A stretch of 15,632 nucleotides of DNA, from positions 1-15,632 of the forward strand of contig DAOTVW010000162.1 of the NCBI GenBank assembly GCA_034436035.1, given 5' to 3'. The position numbers and the translations under genes are program-made. Under the pieces are notes generated by a model, which made no database searches, was not told where the DNA came from, and worked only from the letters and a program-made list of their open reading frames with translations. Origin of the DNA: UBA4823 sp034436035 (GTDB lineage: Bacteria; Chloroflexota; Anaerolineae; Anaerolineales; UBA4823). The number at the start of each line of letters is the position of its first letter. The first letter of the stretch is position 1. This document shows positions 6,314-12,778 of the stretch, one piece after another.

Positions 6314-7068
6314 AGTATCTTCTCGATTCTCCTTATTTCTTTTACCATTACCGCAAATTCCTCCGGCGTAATCGACACGGCCCTATCTATGTATTTCGGG
6401 TCGTCTCGCAACATTACGTGTTTCTCGATTATTTTCGCTTTCCGAGACACGGCGACGAGACAAGCAATGTGCCCGACCGTATGGTCAGAATAGCCAGCAT
6501 ATTGTATACTCGGTATATATGCCTGTTCGAACCGATGGGCAAGATAAAGATTCTCGTCGGGCGTTGGGTAATCTGGCGTCGTATATAATAGCTTGACCTT
6601 TCGACTATACGCATTGACGAATTCCCAGTCTACGGTATTATTGGCGACAGAAATCCAAACCTCTTTTCCGGTCTTTTGAATCTCTTTTAACAGGGAAAGA
6701 TTCGTGGCGTCTTTATGCCTGACCTTATATCGAGGAACATCTATAGTTTCCAGTTCCAACACTTCTTTTCTGCCATAGGGCGTTACGAAGAAATCGATAT
6801 CCTTTCTTTTCGCCTCTTTCTGCAGAACTTTCAGCTTTTCTATGTTGAGAATATATGGTCTGAGTTTGTCGCCTAACGGATGTGCGTCGCAATAATCTTC
6901 TCCGAACATCTGAAACTTCACGGCATCTGCTCCAGCCTTTTTCATTTCGCCTATCAATTGTATGGCCTCATCCATATCTGTCCAGCCAAGACCACATTCC
7001 GCGACTATATAAACCCGATTCGGTTGTAGCGCAGAATCAATTACTTCTTTTATTCTATCTCTCTCCAC
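6310..7068 (-). CDS. neuB-like: NeuB/LegI-family nonulosonic acid synthase lacking the SAF domain
   Basis: 252 residues, covering the TIM barrel of the family. Visible motifs are E24 in VAECG, K51-F-Q53 (DAVKFQ), K115 in PRYKV, YPTPDENL at 167-174, YSDHTVG at 193-199 and IEKH at 214-217, followed by VSITPEEF. NeuB-type enzymes condense phosphoenolpyruvate with ManNAc or a 2,4-diacetamido-trideoxyhexose; the SDH and EKH histidines correspond to the metal site. Typical members have about 340-350 residues with a C-terminal SAF (antifreeze-like) domain that supplies a substrate-contacting arginine across the dimer. Here the protein stops where that domain would begin. The start is GTG at 7068 after AGGAGGGG, inside the radical SAM gene (14-nt overlap). 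Confidence 0.9.
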   Translation of the reverse strand: MERDRIKEVIDSALQPNRVYIVAECGLGWTDMDEAIQLIGEMKKAGADAVKFQMFGEDYCDAHPLGDKLRPYILNIEKLKVLQKEAKRKDIDFFVTPYGRKEVLELETIDVPRYKVRHKDATNLSLLKEIQKTGKEVWISVANNTVDWEFVNAYSRKVKLLYTTPDYPTPDENLYLAHRFEQAYIPSIQYAGYSDHTVGHIACLVAVSRKAKIIEKHVMLRDDPKYIDRAVSITPEEFAVMVKEIRRIEKIL

Positions 7069-7984
7069 AATAGACCCCTCCTATTGGTACAGTACAGTTT
7101 TTACACGCGAGTTTTTCCAGATGGCCCGCAAGATGAATATTACGCCATTCGTTTATTTTTTCGCTATTCCACATTTTCTCGACGCTTTCGAATTTCGCAT
7201 TTCCGAGCGAACCGAGACGATAGCCCTCACAACAGGGATACACGCTCCCATCTACGGCAATTACCAGTCGTTGCCATAATTGCGCACAAGCTTCAGTATT
7301 AACAGGTGTTATTCCCGTATCGCCTTTCTCCTTATACGAATTTATTGCCACCTGGTCAACCCCGAAATCTCGCCAAAAGCCGATAAAATCTTCGTTTCTT
7401 GTTTCAGGAAGGTCGATTTTCTGCACGCGCACCCAGGGTCTTCCTTGTCTGTGCTTTAATACCGACTTAATATTTGACAATACTGTCTCAAGCGACCCCC
7501 CGACTCGTAGTTTGGCGTATACTTCGGGCTGGATAGAATCGACAGATACGATTAATTTGTCCAGATATCTCGTATATGTCTTAAGAAGCTGGTCATTGAG
7601 AATAAGACCATTCGTATTTATCATAACCTCTCTAATTCCCAGGCGCTTCGCCAGTTCGATAAACTTCGGCAATTCGGGATTACAGGTAGGCTCACCGCGC
7701 CAGTTCAATTTACAAGCAACAGTTCCCTTTGGCGCACATTCGGTCAAAACCTTGGATAACAGGTGTAATTCCATATCCTGACGGGGGATTTTCATTTTCT
7801 GGAGCGGGCAGAACGGACAGCGCAAATTACAACGGGTCGTTATCTCAAAATCAATATGGAGCGGGACAACGGAACGAATATCGTTGTTCGGGAACTCGCT
7901 CCATTTCTTTCGATATTCCAGATATTCCGCATCATAGCTCTCTTCCGAAAATGTCCATTCCCTATAACCTGGATTGACCTTCAT
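7055..7984 (-). CDS. Radical SAM protein with SPASM-like C-terminal cysteines
   Basis: 309 residues from the ATG at 7984; a GTG at 7990 would add two residues, and neither has a strong Shine-Dalgarno site. Residue numbers here count from the GTG. C54-x3-C58-x2-C61 (TTRCNLRCPFC) binds the SAM [4Fe-4S] cluster. WRGEP at 97-101 is the GGEP-like SAM-binding motif. The C-terminal half has C235, C253-C254, C296, C299 and C308, a layout of auxiliary-cluster SPASM/twitch domains. Such proteins modify peptides or sugars by hydrogen abstraction. Between a dehydratase and a nonulosonate synthase, a sugar-tailoring reaction or a peptide modification of the glycan acceptor are both possible; neither can be chosen from sequence. 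It overlaps the upstream dehydratase gene by 23 nt. Confidence 0.87.
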   Translation of the reverse strand: MKVNPGYREWTFSEESYDAEYLEYRKKWSEFPNNDIRSVVPLHIDFEITTRCNLRCPFCPLQKMKIPRQDMELHLLSKVLTECAPKGTVACKLNWRGEPTCNPELPKFIELAKRLGIREVMINTNGLILNDQLLKTYTRYLDKLIVSVDSIQPEVYAKLRVGGSLETVLSNIKSVLKHRQGRPWVRVQKIDLPETRNEDFIGFWRDFGVDQVAINSYKEKGDTGITPVNTEACAQLWQRLVIAVDGSVYPCCEGYRLGSLGNAKFESVEKMWNSEKINEWRNIHLAGHLEKLACKNCTVPIGGVYCGER

Positions 7985-8942
7985 AAGCACGCACCATCGC
8001 TTTCACTTCATCATATTTCAGACACCGCTGATTGACAGTAGAATATTCCATCGGCTCATCTGCCTTTGGGTAATCATTAGAAATTATTATGAAAGACTCG
8101 TCTTCTTTTCTGTGCCAGGACTCGGCTTCAGACAACAAATATTCGTCTATTTTTTCATACGTTATCGGTTCGGTGTATACAATCTTCTTTCCATACAGTT
8201 CTTCGAAAACTTTGGCCAAAAGCCCGATTACGATAACAGGCATCTTCATAACGAAGATTTCTCCGCCTCTTGCTGTCTCCATCGCCTTAAAAATGAGCTG
8301 GGTCGTTTCGTGCGGCAACATAAAGAATCGGCGCATATTCGGGTCAGAGACCTCTATTGGATTGTCTCTATACCATCGCTCGATGACCGAACCACGAGAA
8401 CCGAAAACATTCCCGAAGCGCACATTCGTATATACGTTCTGCTCTTCCACCGGGCGATATTTGCTAGCCCAAGCGACCAATCTTTCGCCAACCGCCTTCG
8501 TCATTCCCATAAAGGTCGTCGGCATACAGGCCTTGTCAGTAGAAATATTGACAAATCTCTTTACATTTGCATTCAATGATGCCATAATAAGGTTTAATGT
8601 TCCGTCGATGTTAACTTGTTTTGCAGTAATTGGATTATATTCGGCGAAAAACACGTGTTTAACCGCCGCACAATTAATTACAAAATCGACGCCCCTGACT
8701 GCTTCGCACATTGCCGGGTAATCGGTAATATCTTTCAGAAGATAACGAAGAGCATCGGTATTGCCCGGATAACCTCTCATCTCGTCGCGGAAAAGCCATA
8801 ATTCGTATTCGTTATTTGTCAGAACACGAACTCGTTTCGGTTCGTAATAGTCTAAGATGTATTTTACACACAACGAGCCGACCGAGCCCGTCCCGCCAGT
8901 AACCAACCAATCCTTTTCCAGGAAATCCTCTGTTTCAAACAT
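7962..8942 (-). CDS. NAD(P)-dependent UDP-GlcNAc 4,6-dehydratase, CapD/WbpM/LegB type
   Basis: 326 residues from ATG 8942, which has GAGG six bases upstream and overlaps the preceding stop by 8 nt; a longer frame starting at 8978 lacks such a site. It is an extended short-chain dehydrogenase: GGTGSVGS at 16-23 binds the dinucleotide, and AAVKH at 92-96 and STDKA at 134-138 give the D136-K137 pair. TFMGMTK at 143-149 has Met where most relatives have the catalytic Tyr. Met at this position is established for WbpM/CapD-type enzymes. RFGNVFGSRGSV (175-186) is also typical. Products are 4-keto-6-deoxy sugars, the first committed step toward di-N-acetyl-bacillosamine, legionaminic or pseudaminic acids. 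PseB-like C5 epimerisation cannot be excluded. Confidence 0.9.
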   Translation of the reverse strand: MFETEDFLEKDWLVTGGTGSVGSLCVKYILDYYEPKRVRVLTNNEYELWLFRDEMRGYPGNTDALRYLLKDITDYPAMCEAVRGVDFVINCAAVKHVFFAEYNPITAKQVNIDGTLNLIMASLNANVKRFVNISTDKACMPTTFMGMTKAVGERLVAWASKYRPVEEQNVYTNVRFGNVFGSRGSVIERWYRDNPIEVSDPNMRRFFMLPHETTQLIFKAMETARGGEIFVMKMPVIVIGLLAKVFEELYGKKIVYTEPITYEKIDEYLLSEAESWHRKEDESFIIISNDYPKADEPMEYSTVNQRCLKYDEVKAMVRAYEGQSRL

Positions 8943-9753
8943 ACTTTTCCTCGATTGCAGATTTGAGTGGCATAGCAATTATTCGTCTGTTATCATATAG
9001 GAATCCGCCTTCGGTGCAATTTATCGTGATTGTCCCCCTGCGCTGATATGCCTTTTCTGCATACTCACAGAATGCAACATACGAATCATACCAATCCCAC
9101 GTTCCATATCGCACCTCTCCATTTATATCTGTTCCTTCCCAAATAAGATAATGGTCTTTATCCTGTCTCTGTTCTACCTCCTTTCGAGTCTTAAAAGAAT
9201 AATCCATTCCGACCAGAACAACAGGATTACAGCCGAATTCGACCGCTAGCAGATAAGAGAAAACGCCCGTATTCGACCCACCGATAAGTGGCGGATAACC
9301 CATTTGTTTCAACATTTCTGTTTCGCTTATCGGCAGATTCAGATTGACCCAGATAATATCGGACTGCCAATTTTCCCCTGTTTTCGGATATACACTAAAC
9401 GGCAATATAAGCGTAGATTTTTGGCTCGCTGGAGCAATCCACTTATTTACATCGGTTTCTTCCGAATTTAGCGCGACTACGTATGTCGGAGTAATGGGGA
9501 TATTCGGCACGGCCTTGTCGCAACAGATAGTAATTGTATTCGGTTTTAGTTTTGTAAGTAAATAACTATTCTTCGGAAGAGACGGTCCGGCGCCGATAAC
9601 TACTGCAGGAGAACCGTAATGGATATTAATTATCGAACGATAACGACCCGTTACTCGTTTAAGATTTTCTTTTATATTCGCCTTCCAAATGTTTTCTAAC
9701 ATCTGGGTGGCTTTTTCGATTCTATACCTTCTCATCGGATTTGGCGTTATCAT
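8935..9753 (-). CDS. DUF115/MptE-like (Maf-type) protein, candidate nonulosonic acid transferase 1
   Basis: 272 residues. GAGPSL at 54-59 with the following strand (TITICCDKAVPN), GGSNTGVFSYLLAVEFGC at 158-175, VGMDYSF at 181-187 and the ending INCTEGG at 244-250 are the hallmark blocks of the DUF115/Maf flagellin-glycosylation family. In Aeromonas, Clostridium and magnetotactic bacteria, Maf proteins transfer CMP-activated pseudaminic or legionaminic acid to Ser/Thr of flagellin. Only the catalytic DUF115 core is present; the large flanking domains of bacterial Maf are absent. The ATG has AAGGAG upstream, lying inside the end of the TnpB-like gene. Together with the CMP-sugar genes downstream, a protein O-glycosyltransferase role is likely. 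A pterin pyrophosphokinase activity, as in archaeal MptE, is the alternative. Confidence 0.82.
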   Translation of the reverse strand: MITPNPMRRYRIEKATQMLENIWKANIKENLKRVTGRYRSIINIHYGSPAVVIGAGPSLPKNSYLLTKLKPNTITICCDKAVPNIPITPTYVVALNSEETDVNKWIAPASQKSTLILPFSVYPKTGENWQSDIIWVNLNLPISETEMLKQMGYPPLIGGSNTGVFSYLLAVEFGCNPVVLVGMDYSFKTRKEVEQRQDKDHYLIWEGTDINGEVRYGTWDWYDSYVAFCEYAEKAYQRRGTITINCTEGGFLYDNRRIIAMPLKSAIEEKYV

Positions 9754-9756
9754 TCT

Positions 9757-10122
9757 TCATCTCCTTGCACTAATATACGCGTATTCTTCGTCTATTTCTA
9801 TTTGGTTAACTTTCTCAAAATCATTCCTAAAGCTATAGTTCAATGTTAGTTTCAGGGATGGAATATACATCTCTCTCTCTTCTTTGTTAACCTTAATACC
9901 TTGACCAGGAATTGTTAATACCACATGGTTTACTCTCTTTGCTTTTCTGTTTCTGGAGTATTTCCTCAGGATTTGGTTAGCGATAATGCTTTTTAGTCCG
10001 AACTGCTTCACATCTTTAGACGAAAGAGTACGAGTCTTTAGTGCAAACTCGGCTACTTGTTTTGCCTTTCTAAGTTCGTTAGAGAAATCTTCGCCATGCT
10101 TTATTTTGAATGTTAGTATCAT
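9757..10122 (-). CDS. Stand-alone N-terminal domain of archaeal-type TnpB (IS200/IS605 OrfB-like), no nuclease domain
   Basis: 121 residues. It follows the N-terminal block of archaeal TnpB proteins: FKIKHG, then ELRKAKQVAEFALKTR, SKDVKQFGLKSIIANQILRKY, VVLTIPGQGIKV, LKLTLNYSFRNDFEKVNQIE and a final EYAYI. In full-length TnpB this is followed by the RuvC nuclease with its first catalytic Asp; here the frame stops after six more residues, and the next DNA is a different gene, so no RuvC remnant exists. The ATG at 10122 has GAGGAGCAGAAGGG upstream and is preferred over a TTG at 10152 that would add ten residues. The last codons double as the ribosome site of the next gene. It is either a trimmed, retained nucleic-acid-binding protein or a fossil kept for coupling; homology is recalled, not searched. 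Confidence 0.75.
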   Translation of the reverse strand: MILTFKIKHGEDFSNELRKAKQVAEFALKTRTLSSKDVKQFGLKSIIANQILRKYSRNRKAKRVNHVVLTIPGQGIKVNKEEREMYIPSLKLTLNYSFRNDFEKVNQIEIDEEYAYISARR

Positions 10123-10138
10123 TTTCCCTTCTGCTCCT

Positions 10139-11074
10139 CTATATATGCTCAAAGTAAGTATATTCTATATCCGGATTGGCGACAAAATCTTCTAGCGTCC
10201 TCGTCGGCCAAGCATTAATCAATTCTAACATAGAACCAGGAGTAAGGTTCTGGACATACGCCATATATCCTTCTTTTTTCGAAGATATATCTCTAACCAT
10301 CATCGAAAACTCGCCGAGATAGGCCATAAAGACGGCATTTAATGCCATCATTTTATTTCTCCACGGTATCCAATAATATTTATACATCCCTGCTTCTGCT
10401 GGAGACCACTTCCTGCTCGGCGTAACTCCCATATCCATTCCGACCACACCAATGTTCTTGTATTTCAGCAAATAAGAAAGCCAAACGCCCATCGAACCGA
10501 CATTGCCACCGTGCCGAATCAGGCCCACAGGGGCCATAATCTCCATTATCTCCTGTCCATTATCGAAATTCGGTATTTCGGGATTTCCCCAATATATATC
10601 TCCGCCGTGCTTTAAAACATATTTGACAGCCGTCGGGGACAAAACTGTTGCAAAATAAAATTTCTGTCCTCGTATAGCTTCGTCGGAATGATGAAATTTA
10701 AAACTTTTTATCATCACTTCCGCTGCATCGAGTCCGAGTATACAAGCGGGTTTAATGCCGTGTTTATACAAGAACTTCAGCGTTTTGTTTGTTCCTATAA
10801 TGTCTCCATCGAATTTCTTCAAGGTTTGGATATTTACTTTCTTATGGGACGGTCCCGCACAAAAAACAATTACATTATCCGATTTCTTCTCCCAGCCATT
10901 GATTAAATCGTATTTCGACTTCTTTATATATGGCAAATTGTCACGAAAATTGCGAAACCAAATAGGTAAGATTTCTTTATACAAAACTTCCTGACTTTCC
11001 TGGTGCAAATAGTAATAATAGAGATTTTCGGCTTCTCGCGCATTCTTTGGCATCGAAGGAGTAGAGGAATCCAT
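10139..11074 (-). CDS. DUF115/MptE-like (Maf-type) protein, candidate nonulosonic acid transferase 2
   Basis: 311 residues. The DUF115 pattern is visible as VIVFCAGPSHKKV (68-80), IIGTNKTLKFLYKHGIKPACILGLDA (92-117), GGNVGSMGVWLSYLL (189-203) and IGVVGMDMG (208-216), with QNLTPGSMLELI (275-286) near the end. It is only distantly similar to the other DUF115 protein of the operon, so two specificities or a two-subunit enzyme are possible. An N-terminal helical extension of about 65 residues precedes the core. This is the first gene of the sugar operon: its ATG has no Shine-Dalgarno site, but a TATA box lies 26 bp upstream. Proposed role: transfer of CMP-activated sugar to Ser/Thr of a viral or host surface protein (inference from Maf family and neighbours). 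Confidence 0.8.
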   Translation of the reverse strand: MDSSTPSMPKNAREAENLYYYYLHQESQEVLYKEILPIWFRNFRDNLPYIKKSKYDLINGWEKKSDNVIVFCAGPSHKKVNIQTLKKFDGDIIGTNKTLKFLYKHGIKPACILGLDAAEVMIKSFKFHHSDEAIRGQKFYFATVLSPTAVKYVLKHGGDIYWGNPEIPNFDNGQEIMEIMAPVGLIRHGGNVGSMGVWLSYLLKYKNIGVVGMDMGVTPSRKWSPAEAGMYKYYWIPWRNKMMALNAVFMAYLGEFSMMVRDISSKKEGYMAYVQNLTPGSMLELINAWPTRTLEDFVANPDIEYTYFEHI

Positions 11075-11095
11075 CTGTTTATGAATCGATAAAAC

Positions 11096-11104
11096 AATAT
11101 AAAA
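11096..11104 (-). promoter_or_regulatory. Archaeal-type TATA box driving the sugar operon
   Basis: The minus strand reads GCGTTTTATATTG, with TTTTATATT centred 26 bp before the ATG at 11074. That equals the normal archaeal TATA-to-start distance, so transcription would begin at the ATG itself. The ATG lacks a Shine-Dalgarno site, and the box lies just after the terminator of the preceding unit. Confidence 0.6.
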
Positions 11105-11115
11105 CGCTTTCGTTA

Positions 11116-11142
11116 GAAAAATTAACCGGGGTCATCCCCCGG
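11116..11142 (-). terminator. Hairpin terminator ending the virion module
   Basis: CCGGGG and CCCCGG (11126-11131 and 11137-11142) form a perfect 6-bp GC stem around a 5-base loop. On the minus strand it is followed by TTAATTTTTC. It sits just after the stop of the 59-residue membrane protein and before the TATA box of the sugar operon. Confidence 0.7.
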
Positions 11143-11149
11143 AAAGCAT

Positions 11150-11329
11150 TTAGAACGATGGCGTGCTGATGCTCGCTTTGACTTTCTGATAGCCGTCCGA
11201 AACACTATACGTCGGCGTAGTTATGCTGGACGAAGACGAAAGTATCGGTCCGAGCATTCCGCTACCAATCACATAACCGATGATTGCACCAACGATTGCG
11301 ACCAATATGACGGTTGTGCTGTCTGTCAT
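11150..11329 (-). CDS. Small single-helix membrane protein, candidate virion membrane peptide
   Basis: 59 residues, starting MTDSTTVILVAIVGAIIGYV. Residues 7-30 form one hydrophobic helix with Gly spacing, followed by a Ser/Thr-rich tail (SSSSSITTPTYSV) and a short basic end. GAGGTG lies five bases before the ATG, and the site overlaps the end of the preceding gene. It is the last gene before the terminator, placed with candidate capsid genes, as small membrane proteins often are in viruses with an internal membrane. The Ser/Thr tail is also a possible O-glycan acceptor (inference). No family is recognised. Confidence 0.75.
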   Translation of the reverse strand: MTDSTTVILVAIVGAIIGYVIGSGMLGPILSSSSSITTPTYSVSDGYQKVKASISTPSF

Positions 11330-11338
11330 CTTTTCACC

Positions 11339-11770
11339 TCAGTATGGTCCGTCTGTTAGCTCCAGTATTCCGCCGACGGTCAGATACCTCGAACCGCCAG
11401 ACTGGGCAACGCGACATTCGGTCTTGAAATAGATTCCTTGCAGATTGGTAACCTCTTTGGTTTGACCCGACGTGTGTCTTAGTGCCAATACGAGATTGGC
11501 GGCCGTCGCAACACCATCGTAGAAGCGAACCGTGCCTCCCGATTCACCTCCGAAAACCACGGTTTTCAGATGGAATTTAACTCCACCTGATAGCAGTGTT
11601 CCGAAAGAGCAAAGAGCAGATGATAAATCGGCACTTGCCGCACCAGACATATACTTGAAGGCATAACGTTCGCTCCGAATCTCGTCGATTTCGGGCTTCA
11701 TTATGCCATCGTTCTGGTCTTGTTTAAGCCGGCGATAAATCAACGAACCAATATTAGTTGTTCCGTCCAT
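11339..11770 (-). CDS. Beta-rich protein, candidate minor virion protein
   Basis: 143 residues, family not recognised. A polar N-terminal 45 residues is followed by about 95 residues of beta pattern with Gly/Ser turns (VKFHLKTVVFGGESGGTVRF, NLVLALRHTSG, RYLTVGGILELTDGPY), which could form a single small beta-barrel or jelly roll. A GAGGAG site precedes the ATG; the preceding gene ends only 4 nt upstream. No signal peptide or membrane segment. A penton, spike-base or cement role is inference from position among structural-type genes. Confidence 0.75.
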   Translation of the reverse strand: MDGTTNIGSLIYRRLKQDQNDGIMKPEIDEIRSERYAFKYMSGAASADLSSALCSFGTLLSGGVKFHLKTVVFGGESGGTVRFYDGVATAANLVLALRHTSGQTKEVTNLQGIYFKTECRVAQSGGSRYLTVGGILELTDGPY

Positions 11771-11774
11771 TTTA

Positions 11775-12413
11775 TCATCTCCTCGGTTGCAAGCCGACCA
11801 GGCTAATTGTCCGGTGTTTCTTCGTTCCGGCTTCGAGTTGTTTGACCCAGCTCTGTATGGTATTTATGCTATATGGAATGTACGCTGCACCGCTCGAGAC
11901 CACGAGTGTCTTGTTTCCCTCTGGAGAGGTTTCGGCCATTTTTATGAGACGGCACTTTCGACCCGTAAACGTCAGATGCGGAGTTATTGGTCGATTATAC
12001 GGATTGTATACAGCAAATGCAGGTATCTGGTTATATGTCAGATAGAATTCGAATGTCGGGTTCTCGGGGGGCGACTGAAGCGGACTAATGTAACCAACGA
12101 AGTAATTACTACTCGATGGTCTGGGCACTTTATAAGTACCCCGCCTTGCCGCACCAGCGAGAATTTCGACATAAGCCAATCCGACATCTATTCCCGCCCT
12201 CACCTGATACATCGCATATTCAGGTTCTTCGACTTCTGACGGCTCCAAGTCAGTTATCTGAACATACGATGTCAGGGTTTTCGGCGCGACTATACCGAAC
12301 CCGCGATAATCGTATTGGACGTCTTCTGTCTGCAGGACGAAATAGTGTTTCGTAATGCCGTCTTCGGTGAAACTGACAATATCCTCTTCTTCGAACAACG
12401 GTCTTTGTACCAT
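11775..12413 (-). CDS. Candidate virion protein with beta-barrel character
   Basis: 212 residues, family not recognised. N-terminal LFEEEDIVSFTEDGITKHYFV is followed by long beta-pattern stretches (AMYQVRAGIDVGLAYVEILAG, NYFVGYISPLQSPPENPTF) and the segment FAVYNPYNRPITPHLTFTGRKCRLI, a layout seen in jelly-roll-like capsid subunits, though no homologue is identified. A basic C-terminal tail follows (KKHRTISLVGLQPRR). A GAGGTG site precedes the ATG, and that site belongs to a set of mutually exclusive inverted repeats upstream. It is similar in size to the 201-residue protein at 12779-13384; together they could be the two coat subunits of a two-protein capsid (inference). Confidence 0.78.
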   Translation of the reverse strand: MVQRPLFEEEDIVSFTEDGITKHYFVLQTEDVQYDYRGFGIVAPKTLTSYVQITDLEPSEVEEPEYAMYQVRAGIDVGLAYVEILAGAARRGTYKVPRPSSSNYFVGYISPLQSPPENPTFEFYLTYNQIPAFAVYNPYNRPITPHLTFTGRKCRLIKMAETSPEGNKTLVVSSGAAYIPYSINTIQSWVKQLEAGTKKHRTISLVGLQPRR

Positions 12414-12417
12414 TTTT

Positions 12418-12462
12418 TACACCTCTTTAAGAGAGAGAGAGAAAGGTGTAGTTTATACACCT
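12418..12462 (-). promoter_or_regulatory. Three-arm alternative hairpin around a ribosome site
   Basis: On the minus strand AGGTGTA (12456-12462) can pair perfectly with TACACCT (12444-12450) across a 5-base loop, with a pyrimidine tract TTTCTCTCTCTCTCTT following as in a terminator. The same middle arm can instead pair with a second AGGTGTA (12418-12424), which contains the Shine-Dalgarno GAGGTG of the gene starting at 12413. The pairings are mutually exclusive. The first arm starts at the stop codon of the upstream gene. Confidence 0.5.
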
Positions 12463-12463
12463 C

Positions 12464-12763
12464 TCAGAGATACCCCGTTAGTTCGTACCAGAAAGACACT
12501 GCAGTACCGGTTGCCCCACTCGGTCTCATAAAGGTCACGGCATTGTTCGCGACATCCACGGTCGGAACATAGACAAGGAACCCAGATGTTTTAGCATTCT
12601 TGTCCTTTGGCGCAACGCTGACATAGACGAGCTTGCGTAGGTTAGTGGCTACGGTGACCGTTGTCGATGTCTTCGCAATTGTCGCGTAACCCATCTGCTT
12701 TATGAGACGACCAGATTGGGACTTTTCCGCCCTGTTAAGCGAAGCGTGAGCTAGCGTTACCAT
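12464..12763 (-). CDS. Small beta-rich protein, candidate minor virion protein
   Basis: 99 residues, family not recognised. After a short basic start (NRAEKSQSGRLIKQM) the protein is almost entirely alternating beta pattern (TTVTVATNLRKLVYVSVAP, GFLVYVPTVDVANNAVTFM, TAVSFWYELTGYL). There is no membrane helix or signal peptide. AGGAG lies about 11 bases before the ATG. It lies between the two larger candidate coat proteins, as small vertex, cement or fibre-knob proteins often do, but the role is not shown by sequence. Confidence 0.75.
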   Translation of the reverse strand: MVTLAHASLNRAEKSQSGRLIKQMGYATIAKTSTTVTVATNLRKLVYVSVAPKDKNAKTSGFLVYVPTVDVANNAVTFMRPSGATGTAVSFWYELTGYL

Positions 12764-12778
12764 TTTATATCACGCTCC

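Noticed and set aside
7974..8579. Open frame of 201 codons on the plus strand
   Set aside because: It is also antisense to the dehydratase, in another frame, with low-quality composition rich in Arg, His and Phe.
8089..8721. Open frame of 210 codons on the plus strand
   Set aside because: It is antisense to the dehydratase, whose motifs are intact and whose start has a ribosome site; the plus-strand product shows no recognisable motif.
9757..10122. Complete IS200/IS605 insertion sequence
   Set aside because: There is no TnpA, no RuvC domain and no terminal hairpins or duplicated target visible around the fragment.
1925..11074. Pseudaminic acid as the pathway product
   Set aside because: It is not excluded, but a NeuC/LegG-type epimerase is present, no PseG-type hydrolase or GNAT-type PseH is seen, and the dehydratase has the Met variant of WbpM/CapD; legionaminic type fits better.
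11787..12239. Open frame of 150 codons on the plus strand
   Set aside because: It is antisense to the 212-residue structural candidate, which has a proper ribosome site and operon position; no motif in the plus-strand product.
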